The notes under the pieces were generated by a model. The model did no database searches and was not told the DNA's origin. It was given only the letters and a program-made list of their open reading frames with translations. Made by a program: the position numbers and the translations under genes. A DNA stretch of 64,000 nucleotides from Thamnidium elegans (lineage: Eukaryota; Mucoromycota; Mucoromycetes; Mucorales; Mucoraceae). Shown here piece by piece: positions 1-10,900 of this stretch. The DNA lies in the NCBI GenBank assembly GCA_025201345.1, contig JAIXMG010000023.1, positions 1-64,000 on the forward strand. The letters run 5' to 3'. Every line of letters begins with the position of its first letter. Position 1 is the stretch's first letter.

Positions 1-20
1 GCCTTAGTGATAGTTATTAC

Positions 21-1290
21 TGTTACAAATTGAATGATAGTTATTTGTAAGATAAATATAAAAGTTATTATTTTACAAGTTCAAAAGGAAAGTGAGCGCC
101 AGGTTTATAGTTGTCCAACTAAAAGAGAGTATTATGTAACAGATAAAATACGTAAAGAAATATAATAAAAATAAATTGGCTTACAGAGAATTACATGATA
201 AAGAAAATATAATTCAAGGGGTCTTTATATCTATAAGTAAGAAACTGATATATAGAATATAAATATAGGTAAGAGATGGGATAGATTTATTTATAAAGTA
301 AAATTATTGATGTATTTGTTATAAGTCAAGTAAAGTTTGGTAAAAGTTTTAAAAAGAAAGATATTGCTTATTATTTGAAAAGAAAGAGTGGTTATTTATA
401 TAAAAAGGAAGGGTTCAATGACAGTAGAATCAGATGATGACAAAATAGGGGCTATGGATAATTGTTAGTATTCATAACAAAACATAACAAAAATGACCCT
501 TTTATGGGAATGATCGGTCCGAGATATCTGCAGTAATATTTGAGTGAGGCAGATCCTGATAAATAATAACAAACGGTCGTTTATGGTTATTGTGTTATTC
601 TGTATAGGCTATTTCTGTAACAGTATCACAAACATCTTTTATAAGGAAAATCAACTTGGTACAGATTTATTCATAGTTAATTGGTACTTGTCGAATAAAG
701 TTGTAATTACAGACTTTAAATAGTAATCAAAAGGTTAGATATATCGCTCGTATATATCAATAGTAAAAACTGAAAATATAAGCAATGTATTTTAGGTTAA
801 TTAAAACCTAAATATCTAACCAACCAAACGCTTCTGGAAGGATTATTTAACACCTCTCAAATGGAAAAACTTTCCTCAAATTTTTAAACAGTTAAGAAAG
901 ATTTCATCCTGTACTCTCATGGCTCGGATTTTTACTCGTTCATGGCCCGGATTTTAGGTAAACTCTTATTGATACTGTGCGTGTGTTAGTATTGTTACAA
1001 ATGGAGTCGTGGTTATTTGTAATATAGGTAATAAGTAAAGTATAAAATAAAAGATATTATTTTATAAGTTCAATAAATTGAAAGTGAGCACCAGGTTTAT
1101 AGTTGTCCAACTAAGAGAATGTATTATATAAAGATATAATACGTAGAGAAATAAAATAAAAGAATAATAAGTTTTACAGAGAATTATATAATAAAAGAAT
1201 ATAATTCAAGGGATCTTTATAAGTAAGAAACTGAAAATATAGAGTATAAAATATAGGTGAAAAATAAGATGAGATTTATTTAATAAGAAA
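21..1290. repeat. Diverged direct-repeat pair (about 21-300 and 993-1290), probable old LTR ends
   Basis: Two stretches about 970 bp apart match over roughly 280 bp. Both begin TGTTACAAAT, and both contain the shared block AGGTTTATAGTTGTCCAACT, a block around TTACAGAGAATTA and the block AATATAATTCAAGG. Read on the minus strand each ends in ...TTGTAACA, and a TATAAAGA sequence lies upstream, which is the shape of the U3/R/U5 end of an LTR. No matching 5-bp target duplications could be found, so the full limits are unknown. The sequence between the copies has no gene; around 716-750 it shares AATAGTAATCAAAAGGTTAG with 23610-23640. Positions 1291-1646 show nothing recognisable. Confidence 0.45.
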
Positions 1291-2143
1291 AATTATGTGG
1301 TATTTATATTCAAAGGTGTCGGTCAGGACATCCTTTGAATCTTGTAAAATATCTTTGATATCAGGAATAAATATGTTCCTTCTGATTCTAAGATGGTTGT
1401 AATGGATAAACTTTCTAAACTAAATGTGTTGTTTTTGATCTAGTTGACTAATAATATAAATAAATTGATGTTTTTACAGTCAGAAATAACTAAAAGATAT
1501 TGTAAAATAAAAATAAGTAGATGGAGTAACATATCTGATGTTAAATGAAGGATAAACTTTGAATAATAGTGTAGAAGTATGATGTAAAAAGGATAATAAA
1601 GGATAATTGACCAGAAAGTGTAACAGAAACTGAGATTAAGAATAAAGGTTAAAAGCTAATATATGGCCACCGCTGGATCTGGAATAATTGAGAGGGTTAA
1701 AAAATTACTATAAAAGGCGATTTTTTCTTGTGTAACATAGTTTGTGTAACCTTCGTGTAACATACTGCCAAAATCATTTTTGAGAATTTTTGGTTGATTT
1801 CAATTTTTTCGTTTATAGTCACATGACATATTTGAAATAAGCCCAGAAATCGTCTATATGGATATCTTGCCAAAATAAGTGAGTTTTGATGTTACGATTT
1901 CGTCAAATAAATCGTAAACCGTGGGAGATCGATCGAATACTTGTATAAGCCGTCTTTTTATATGGGAATGAGAAATATTTATGTTACAAATGTTTTTTTG
2001 ATTTCAATGTATATTAAAATAATTATAAAAACAAGCTTCGCTACTTTTATTTATTTTAATTACATATCATCAAAAACCATAAATACACAAATAAAAAATA
2101 AAGTAAAATAGCTAAATAATTATCAGAATAAAAATAAGTTGTC

Positions 2144-2532
2144 TGTGATATTAACGGTTATAAAGTAAAAGTTATATCAAAAAAATAAAATAAAAAAGTA
2201 AAATAACTAGATAATTATCAGACTAAGAATAGATTGCTGTTTTTATTAATGAAAAAGTGTGTCTTATATACATATTATGGATTGAATAAGCGCTTATCAC
2301 AATATGAAACTTAGACAGTTTCAACAAGACATTAATGAATGAGCAATTTGGAATAATAAATACAGTAGCGGCTCTATTTAAGGGTGGATTTCCCAGGAAT
2401 TTCTGTCACCCTTAAATAGAGCCGCTACTGTATACTTTTCAGAAAGTCAATTACAGTAACAGCGATGCGTATTATGTTTCTAATTGACTTCTTAACAAAC
2501 GACGTACGATAGAGGCTTATTGATTATAAATA
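2144..2532 (-). mobile_element. Truncated LTR copy (same family as the solo LTR at 7390-7935)
   Basis: On the minus strand this matches the 3' part of the LTR at 7390-7935. It starts at the LTR terminus TGTGATATTAACGG and includes the block around GAATAAGCGCTTATC. It stops at the right inverted-repeat arm of the surrounding element. It lacks the first ~220 bp of the LTR and is diverged by scattered substitutions. A 68-bp hairpin is inserted in it at 2363-2430. Confidence 0.7.
2363..2430. mobile_element. 68-bp mariner-type hairpin MITE
   Basis: The arms 2363-2386 and 2407-2430 are perfect 24-bp inverted repeats starting CAGTAGCGGCTC, around a 20-bp loop. TA dinucleotides flank both sides (2361-2362 and 2431-2432). 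CAGT termini and a TA target duplication are typical of Tc1/mariner elements. Comparison with the uninterrupted LTR copies at 4027-4572 and 7390-7935 shows that this segment is an insertion. Confidence 0.8.
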
Positions 2533-2698
2533 ATGTGACTATAAATGAAAAATTGAAATCAACCAAAAACTCTCAAAAATGATTCTGGCAGTATGTTACA
2601 CAAACTATGTTACACAAGAAAAAATCGCCTTTTATAGTAATTTTTTAACCCTCTCAATTATTCCAGATCCAGCGGTGGCCATATATTAGCTTTTAACC

Positions 2699-3187
2699 GT
2701 AGATATTAATAGGTGGTAAATAAAAATAACTAAAAGATGTGTACCTTAAGGTGAACCATAATAGTATTCAATGGTTAAATATCTAAAAGCAAACGAACAA
2801 AAAAAAAATTGTTTTAGCAGTGGAACAAAATAAAAAAAAATACTTTACTTAGCGTTTAGGGATACAATAGAGGCGAATGAACTAGAGAAGAAGAAAAACA
2901 GTTATGTTCCATCTCAAGAGATTCAGTTTATTGTTACCATTGAGATTAGTCTTTTGTGTATAAAGTGAAGTAAAAGTATATATAAAAAAGGAAAAGAAAA
3001 AAAAAGGGGGGGAAAGGCAAGGTCGCTTACGTCTGCGGTTGAAAAAAAAAGTCACCTTCTGCTTGGCTAAACGACCTCTTTTTTTATACGTGATTCTGAA
3101 ATTTATATGGTAAGTCTTACGTATACTGAAAAAAAGAAAGCACGAATATATGTAGTAAATCAATTTTTTTTATTATCGTAGCGTCTC

Positions 3188-3218
<31 letters not shown>

Positions 3219-3548
3219 GGATAACGTGGCAGTGTCTTTTTTTCTTTTTTTTTTCTTTAAATAAATTTATATATTTGTCTATATTATTTGTACTTTGATA
3301 ATTAACTTATTCCTCTATACATGTAAGTGCTAAGATCTAAACGACTATGACGCTGTAATATACCTATATGTTATAGAACATTGATATGCACCTTTTTAAT
3401 ATTTTAATTCCCGGGTAAAGAAAAAATCTAAATTTAGAATAAAAAAAAGGGGAAGAGTATTTTCTACTGAAAATAGCGGAATATATTCCGTATTTAGTAA
3501 CTATGTCCACTAATAACAGTATCATTTACTAAATATCTGGCCATAGTG
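2699..3548. other. Gene-free A+T-rich spacer
   Basis: No coding sequence is supported here; the short minus-strand ORF at 2882-3163 is low-complexity F/K/R. A ~30-nt poly-T run lies near 3190-3219. The right limit is where the inverted retroelement fragment begins. Confidence 0.6.
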
Positions 3549-4972
3549 CAGGCAATGTACAATATGTATTTTTAACATCAATATTTTTATTCGCTAATAA
3601 AACAGGAGCTAACAACTTTTCCATTTCATTTCTTTCAGCTCTAGTACCATAAGGACTGTTATTAGGTTCAGAATTGGAAGGATCAACTGGTGAATCAGTA
3701 AAAGGATTATTAGCTTCAAGATCATTATGGCTTAGTGCTAAACCAGTAATTTCAATATTAAGTTTACTTATAAGGTCGAGCCCAATTAAAGCAGGTATAT
3801 TGCTATTATTTTTACTTGTGAAAAAAGAAAAAATCTCGAAATTATGTTTTAAAACTTTTTTATTATAGAATGTTTTTAACATAGTGGAACTAGTCCTATT
3901 AACAGTGGAAGTCGAGTGGCCTAGTTGTATAGTACCTTCAGATGGGACAATCTTGATATTGCTGCCGAGGAAAGAAGCAAACGAAGGAGATATCATACTA
4001 AACGTTGCACCCGTGTCAATGATAGCTGTGATATTAACGGTTATAAAATAAAAGTTATATCAAAAAATAAAATAAAAAAGTAAAATAACTAGATAATTAT
4101 CAGACTAAGAATAGATTGTTATTTTTATTAATGAAAAAGTATGTGCCTTATATACATATTATGGGTTGAATAAGCGCTTATCATTAATGTGAAACTTGGA
4201 CAGTTTCAACGAGACATTAATGAATGAGCAATTTGGAAAGATAAATAGATCCTTTAGAAGGTCAATTACAATAGCAGCGATGCGTATTATGTTTCTAATT
4301 GGCTTCTTTAACAAAAGACGTAAGATAGAGGCTTGTTGATTATAAATAATGTGACAATTATTTATGTAAACCAGTTATCTTCTGTTTGTCAAGAGTTTAA
4401 GCAGTCTTCTAGTTTTATGATCAAAGCGATAGAACAATAGAATATATCTGAGGTTAATTTGTAAATAAATACTGTGATTTGTGTATAGCTTATGTAAGTG
4501 ACATATGAGGATATGACTTGTATAAGTATATATAAATTAGTATTTATTGAAATATAATACGTAGATATAACAATAGCATATGTTTTAATGGATTCTATAA
4601 TAATAGGAATGATGATCATGTTAGATTTATTAACAGGTAATAGACTGAAAATAGGATGATACTTACATTATTGGGCTTGGATGTCCGTCATGGTTTCATC
4701 CTCATCCTCAATAACCAAATCCCTGATGTTGGCAGTAGCATCAGCAACACCAGTGTTATATGCATTCACCAATTCAGCACGTGTTGTAGAAACAGCAGAA
4801 AAGGGAGCAGCAACAGAAGAAGAAGACGAAGAAGCATCCGCAGCAGGAAGATCTTGTACCATAGTCATAGCACCGAAAGTAAAACCAGCAGAATTGCCAG
4901 GTACAGCGGATGTACGCATAGCCGTATTACATTGGTGGCCAGGAACCCAACCCAAAATACCACACTTATAAC
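3549..4972 (-). mobile_element. Inverted, truncated duplicate of the chromovirus interior (gag end, nested LTR, pol start)
   Basis: Position x here pairs with 11962-x in the intact element with no length change over about 1424 bp. It therefore copies 6990-8413 in inverted orientation. In the parts compared, one difference was noticed (near 4957, synonymous in gag). The copy includes the gag C-terminus, its TAA stop, the nested solo LTR (4027-4572) with the same GCTAT duplication, and the first 149 codons of the pol reading frame. Both ends are cut inside coding sequence and no terminal LTR or target duplication is present. It is a dead fragment, and with 6990-8413 it forms a long inverted repeat with a 2-kb spacer. 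Confidence 0.9.
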
Positions 4973-5079
4973 TGTTGTATTTGAGGCTGATATTTATATA
5001 GAACATATAAATAATCATATTGTGAATAAAAACAAGCTTAATAATAAAAACTTTTAATATTTCAATAATAATGCATCCC

Positions 5080-5623
5080 TGTTGTACTTACGTAGTATAT
5101 TCAATGATACAAATTTATACATAATTTATACAAGTATATGTTCTCACATATTTCTTACATAAATTATACACAAATGTTGTATATTACATATATCTACTCA
5201 GACACCTTCTATTGTTCTCTTTTATCGATTATATAAGCATTAGACTGTTTTAATTCTTATCAAGGACAGATAACTGGTTCATAAATAATGCCCCAATTAC
5301 TTTGAATGAACAAGCCTCTATCCTGGATCTCTTATTTAGAAAAGCCAATTAGAAAGATAATAAGCATTGCCGCTGTTACAATTGACCTTCTAAAGAAACT
5401 ATTTATATTTCCAAATTGCTCATCTACTATTAGATGGTTAACATTGTCCATGTTTCATATTAAGTGGATAAGCGCTTATTTAACTTATTTTGTATATAAG
5501 GCACACATTATTTCATTAATAAAAACGACAATTCCTTTTTTAAAGTCTGATAAATTCTACGTTTATTTTCTTTATTTTTCTTTTTTGATATTCACTCTTA
5601 TTAGCATAATCGTCAATATCACA
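5080..5623 (+). repeat. 5' LTR
   Basis: 544 bp, TG...CA ends. A TATA-like TATATAAG lies at 5493-5500, suitable as the U3 promoter core. It is a direct repeat of 11715-12258 and is preceded by ATCCC. Confidence 0.95.
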
Positions 5624-5725
5624 TTTTTTTTTATCAATTCTTAATTCTTTTTTGATTTTTATTTTTAAATAATTCCCCTTAATTTTTTTTTTTTTTCTTT
5701 TAAAAAATTTTTTACGTACCTGAAT

Positions 5726-7294
5726 ATGTCCGCTCCCGCTCAAAACTTTATTGGTCCTCTTGCTCAAAACGTTACCAATGGTATGAAAGGTGTTGAGTAC
5801 TCCGAGTCTGGTTCTGATTCTGGTCTTGCTTCTCCTGAGGTTCCTACTGTGTCTACTTTTCTTCCCCGTGGTGCTGGCTCTGACCCTGCTAGTGCTCTTC
5901 AAGTTAGCATCTCTTTGGCCCAGGCTGATATTGTTTCTTTGTCTTCTATGGTGTCTTCAAGCAACGGTACGGTTGATGATTTGCGCAATCTTCGATCAAA
6001 GTTAAGTAGACGGGTTGGGGATTTGGAAATGCTTTCTAAAGCATTGAAGTTGATTCAGGCTACTGCCGACAATACACTTGCTGCAGCCAAGTTGTCGAAT
6101 GTTGTACCTCGCAATCTTCCTCTTTTTCAATGGGAAAACCAGGTATCAGTACCTGGTGCTCCTGTTTTTGTGGATATTAATACTTGTATTATGAACTTCA
6201 CTGATGTTATGCGCAGTCATAATTTGGATTTGGATGCCAACTATCTTCGTGTGTTGCCTCCTCTTCTTGCTGGAACGATTCGTCTTTGGTTTCAAGACTT
6301 CCTTACGCAATTCCGTGAACTATATCAGAAGGATCCTTCTTGGTTGCAGTTTTCCACAACTATGCAAGAACGATATGGTTTGAATGTGCAAGAGGAAAGA
6401 AATCGTTGTGCTCGTGAACTTAACGCCATTATAATGGATGAAGGTGAGAGTCTTGAGAGCTTTATTGATAGATTCAATAATCTCAGGCGCCGTGCTGTTG
6501 ACCAAGTACTTCCCAATTCTCTGTTAGTAGAACGTTTTTTGATTGCTGTGCCACAAAAAATTAGGGAATATATTGCGTTCATGATGGTTAACCTCCCTGC
6601 GTATCAACGTGAAGATATCGATGTCTTGTCTGATTTAGCTCGCCGTCTGTATAACAGCAAGTTAATTGATACAAATTCCAAGGCTAATGGATCTTCTTTG
6701 ACGGCTCCTCGTGCTCCCAAGCGTGCTATGGTTGAAATAGATCATAATGATGCCGTTCATCGTTCGTCCAATAAGTCTAGACATGCGTCTAACTTGGTTC
6801 GTGCTCGTTCTGCTGTTTCTCCCGGTACCTCTACTGGTGAATCTTCGTCTGCTGTCCTCCCTGCACCTATTCCTGCTCCTACCAATGACAAGTATTGCTC
6901 TGTTCATAAGAGTCATACACATAATACTAGTGACTGTCGTGCTGCTGCTGCTGGTGAGGGTAGAAGACCTCGCAACAACACTCGTAAGTGTTATAAGTGT
7001 GGTATCTTGGGTTGGGTTCCTGGCCACCAATGTAATACGGCTATGCGTACATCCGCTGTACCTGGCAATTCTGCTGGTTTTACTTTCGGTGCTATGACTA
7101 TGGTACAAGATCTTCCTGCTGCGGATGCTTCTTCGTCTTCTTCTTCTGTTGCTGCTCCCTTTTCTGCTGTTTCTACAACACGTGCTGAATTGGTGAATGC
7201 ATATAACACTGGTGTTGCTGATGCTACTGCCAACATCAGGGATTTGGTTATTGAGGATGAGGATGAAACCATGACGGACATCCAAGCCCAATAA
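5726..7294 (+). CDS. Gag-like polyprotein of the chromovirus (522 aa)
   Basis: Structural Gag-type protein expected to build the cytoplasmic particle and bind element RNA. The middle region (about residues 150-310) contains the W- and F-rich helical segment usual for Retrotrans_gag domains. A CxxH-type cluster (YCSVHKSHTHNTSDC, about 389-403) precedes a knuckle-like C-x2-C-x8-H-x-C motif (CYKCGILGWVPGHQC, about 421-435), which is the variant seen in fungal gypsy Gag. The C-terminus is Ser/Ala-rich, then acidic (IEDEDE). The start is the first ATG after the LTR and a T-rich leader. The stop is a single TAA (7292-7294), after which the same frame stays open for 31 codons up to the nested LTR. 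Its base composition is clearly more G+C-rich than pol. Confidence 0.9.
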   Translation: MSAPAQNFIGPLAQNVTNGMKGVEYSESGSDSGLASPEVPTVSTFLPRGAGSDPASALQVSISLAQADIVSLSSMVSSSNGTVDDLRNLRSKLSRRVGDLEMLSKALKLIQATADNTLAAAKLSNVVPRNLPLFQWENQVSVPGAPVFVDINTCIMNFTDVMRSHNLDLDANYLRVLPPLLAGTIRLWFQDFLTQFRELYQKDPSWLQFSTTMQERYGLNVQEERNRCARELNAIIMDEGESLESFIDRFNNLRRRAVDQVLPNSLLVERFLIAVPQKIREYIAFMMVNLPAYQREDIDVLSDLARRLYNSKLIDTNSKANGSSLTAPRAPKRAMVEIDHNDAVHRSSNKSRHASNLVRARSAVSPGTSTGESSSAVLPAPIPAPTNDKYCSVHKSHTHNTSDCRAAAAGEGRRPRNNTRKCYKCGILGWVPGHQCNTAMRTSAVPGNSAGFTFGAMTMVQDLPAADASSSSSSVAAPFSAVSTTRAELVNAYNTGVADATANIRDLVIEDEDETMTDIQAQ

Positions 7295-7295
7295 T

Positions 7296-7936
7296 GTAAG
7301 TATCATCCTATTTTCAGTCTATTACCTGTTAATAAATCTAACATGATCATCATTCCTATTATTATAGAATCCATTAAAACATATGCTATTGTTATATCTA
7401 CGTATTATATTTCAATAAATACTAATTTATATATACTTATACAAGTCATATCCTCATATGTCACTTACATAAGCTATACACAAATCACAGTATTTATTTA
7501 CAAATTAACCTCAGATATATTCTATTGTTCTATCGCTTTGATCATAAAACTAGAAGACTGCTTAAACTCTTGACAAACAGAAGATAACTGGTTTACATAA
7601 ATAATTGTCACATTATTTATAATCAACAAGCCTCTATCTTACGTCTTTTGTTAAAGAAGCCAATTAGAAACATAATACGCATCGCTGCTATTGTAATTGA
7701 CCTTCTAAAGGATCTATTTATCTTTCCAAATTGCTCATTCATTAATGTCTCGTTGAAACTGTCCAAGTTTCACATTAATGATAAGCGCTTATTCAACCCA
7801 TAATATGTATATAAGGCACATACTTTTTCATTAATAAAAATAACAATCTATTCTTAGTCTGATAATTATCTAGTTATTTTACTTTTTTATTTTATTTTTT
7901 GATATAACTTTTATTTTATAACCGTTAATATCACAG
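7296..7936 (+). promoter_or_regulatory. Candidate intron spanning the nested LTR
   Basis: A consensus-like donor GTAAGT (7296-7301) lies directly after the gag stop codon. An acceptor CACAG (7932-7936) is formed by the LTR terminus CACA plus the first G of its target duplication. Removing 7296-7936 puts the gag frame, still with its one TAA, in phase with the protease DTG and pol. This is inference: the intron would be longer than the others in this window and no transcript data are available. Confidence 0.3.
7390..7935 (+). mobile_element. Nested solo LTR (546 bp) inside the chromovirus
   Basis: Starts TGTTATATCTACG and ends TTAATATCACA, with the same layout as the outer LTRs but many substitutions, so it belongs to a related, diverged family or lineage. 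It is flanked by GCTAT on both sides (7385-7389 and 7936-7940), the signature of integrase-mediated insertion followed by LTR-LTR recombination. It lies just upstream of the protease DTG motif. A TATATAAG sequence at 7808-7815 could act as a promoter for the downstream pol frame. Confidence 0.95.
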
Positions 7937-7965
7937 CTATCATTGACACGGGTGCAACGTTTAGT

Positions 7966-10900
7966 ATGATATCTCCTTCGTTTGCTTCTTTCCTCGGCAG
8001 CAATATCAAGATTGTCCCATCTGAAGGTACTATACAACTAGGCCACTCGACTTCCACTGTTAATAGGACTAGTTCCACTATGTTAAAAACATTCTATAAT
8101 AAAAAAGTTTTAAAACATAATTTCGAGATTTTTTCTTTTTTCACAAGTAAAAATAATAGCAATATACCTGCTTTAATTGGGCTCGACCTTATAAGTAAAC
8201 TTAATATTGAAATTACTGGTTTAGCACTAAGCCATAATGATCTTGAAGCTAATAATCCTTTTACTGATTCACCAGTTGATCCTTCCAATTCTGAACCTAA
8301 TAACAGTCCTTATGGTACTAGAGCTGAAAGAAATGAAATGGAAAAGTTGTTAGCTCCTGTTTTATTAGCGAATAAAAACATTGATGTTAAAAATACATAT
8401 TGTACATTGCCTGGAGCTATTGTATATCTTGAGACGAAACCTGGCTGTGTCGCCTATCGTAAAAGTTATAGTCTTCCTTTAGCATACAAGGAAAAAGTAG
8501 CAGAACAATTACAAATATGGCAAAATGATAATGTTATAGAACCAGTTCCAACGTACAACGGTTTCAATTCACCATTATTGGTAGTAGGAAAAAAGGATTC
8601 TTCTGGCAAGATATCTAAAGAGAAAATTAGACTAGTTACAGATGTTAGAAATTTAAACTCTATATTGACTGAAACTGACACTCAACGTTTTCCTTTAATA
8701 TCGGAGATCCATCAACGATTAGGTCAATCAAAAATTCATACAATTCTTGATATTAAAGCCTGTTTCAATAGTTTCCTTATACACCCTGGTCACAGACATA
8801 AATTAGCTTTCACGGACGTCTTTACAAATCTCCAATGGCAGTATGTAAAAGCTCCATTTGGAATTTCCTTTATTGGTAATCTTGTACAAAGAGTTTTACA
8901 GAACCTCTTTAAGGATTTAGACTACATCCAAGTTTATGTTGATGATTTAACGATCAGCACTAATGGTACACTTCAACATCATACTGATTGTGTGATTGAA
9001 GTTATACATAGATTAACCACACACAATTTAATGATAGCTACTGAAAAGATGATTTTTGCGCAAAGTAGTATCTTTATTTTAGGTTGGTCTATTCAAAATG
9101 GTGCTCTTGTTCCAGATCATCGCAAAGTTAACACTGCACATGAGTTCCAAATACCACATAGTACTAAACAGCTCCAAAGTATATTAGGATATTTTAACTA
9201 TTTTCGAAGTAGCATACCTCTTTACGCGCACATAAGTTCTCCTTTGGATCAATTAAGGAATGTCGCTAATTTACAAGAAGTATGGACTCAGGAACATACG
9301 AACTCATTTAACCAATTAAAGATTGCATTAGCTTCTGCACCTCTTATTCATCCTATTGATTATACTCACCCTATTCATGTTGCTACTGATGCTAGTAAGA
9401 CTGCTATTAGCGGTGTGCTATATATGCAAATTGGTGATGAAAAGAAATACGTAGCAATGGCAAGTCGTGGTTTAACCAGTGTTGAACGATGTTATTCTAC
9501 TACAAGACGTGAATTATTAGCTATAGTTTACTGTTTTCAAAGGTTTAATAAATGGTTAGTAATGAAGCACTTCACATTACATACAGACCATCGTTCGTTA
9601 CTTTATATACAGTCGCAAGAGATTCCAAACCATCTCTTGTTAACTTATTATGAAACCTTATTTAGTCTTTCATATACGGTCATTCACATTCCTGGCATTT
9701 TGAATGTAATCGCGGATGCTGGAAGTCGTATGTTTACGGAAGGTTATAAATTACAAGGTGGTGAAATAATAAACGAGGAAAATAGTGGTTTTATTATTCG
9801 TCGCGATAAACGTACTCTTGAGACTGCTTTGGACGAGTCACAAACACGTGTACCCATTAAGCAATTAAAGTACAGAAAGAAACAAAAAAAGTTGGTTCCT
9901 CAGCTCAACATAAATAACTTTCATAAACAAGTTAGATTTAGTTCTGGTGCTAATAATACTGACATGTCTTCGCTTAAGACTTCAACCAGTAAAGCAAGTT
10001 CTCAATTAGTCATTCGCGCAATGCAATACCGAGACTACATTACGCCACCACCTGCTGAAAGAGACGATATTATTAATCGCGCCCACTTACTCGGGCATTT
10101 CGGACAGTCATCTGTACAAAAAACAATCCATGATGATTACAACCTACATTGGACAAACATGCATAAGGATATTCAAAGAATTATCTCTAATTGTGAACAA
10201 TGTAGTCACTTTAACATCAGTGTTGTCGGATTCCATCCATTCCGTTCTACTACGCCAACACAAGTGTTTGATCATTGGTCTATGGATTTAGCTACTTTCA
10301 ATGTTACATCAACTAGTGGAAATAATTATATGCTTATTTTAGTTGATCACTTCAGTCGTTTTACTATACTTCGCGCAATAACAGACAAAACGAGTCTTAC
10401 TATTGCTAAGGAATTACTGAACATTTTTTGTTTATTTTCGTTTCCAAAAGTGTTAACTTCAGACAACGGCTCGGAGTTTGTTAATGAAATCGTGTCTCAG
10501 CTTATTTTAATGAGTGGTATAGATAGAAGATTATCTTTACCTTACACTCCTACTGGTAATAGCGTTACAGAACGATTTGTTGGCATTGCAAAGTCAGTTA
10601 TTATCAAATCATTGAAGGGTAAACATGCTGATTGGGATTTATATCTTAATCCTACACAATTAGCCATGAACATTAAATATTCTAAGTTACATAAGTCGAG
10701 ACCTTATAGTATTGTATTTAATCGTCAACCTAATGATTTTAAAGATTACTCTAATGTAACACCTACTTTATCTTTAATGAAAGCTGATACCAAAAAGATA
10801 CATGACAGACTTGCCTTTGCACAGGAAGTTGTCATACCTCAAATTGCTGCTTTAATTAAAAATACTCAAGATAATGATCATGCTCGTTTTGAAAAAACTC

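Larger units (their letters stand above)
1647..2698. mobile_element. Non-autonomous element with long inverted terminal repeats
   Basis: The left arm (about 1647-1824) and right arm (about 2533-2698) are reverse complements. The match runs from GGTTAAAAGCTAATATATGG inward for about 170 bp. The left arm carries an 11-bp extra repeat (GTGTAAC duplicated) and one extra T; otherwise only a few substitutions were seen. The spacer (about 708 bp) contains a truncated LTR copy and no transposase ORF. No clear target duplication flanks the arms, so this could be a foldback/MITE-type DNA element or an inverted duplication. Confidence 0.65.

Noticed and set aside
2882..3163. 93-aa minus-strand ORF
   Set aside because: F/K/R-rich low-complexity translation in A+T-rich spacer, no supporting feature.
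4656..5057. Plus-strand ORFs over 4656-5057 and minus-strand ORFs at 6662-7306
   Set aside because: They are antisense shadows of the gag C-terminus and its inverted copy; the gag frame has the zinc-knuckle motif.
5306..5644. 112-aa ORF inside each LTR (5306-5644 and 11941-12279)
   Set aside because: Lies within LTR sequence, hydrophobic low-information translation, repeated only because the LTRs are repeated.
5624..5660. tRNA primer-binding site after the 5' LTR
   Set aside because: The sequence is a T-run followed by ATCAATTC with no complement to a usual tRNA 3' end; self-priming by an LTR segment was considered but no convincing complement was found.
7343..7573. 76-aa ORF at 7343-7573 (and its inverted twin 4389-4619)
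   Set aside because: The first residues are the old protease leader; the rest runs into the nested LTR, so it is not an independent gene.
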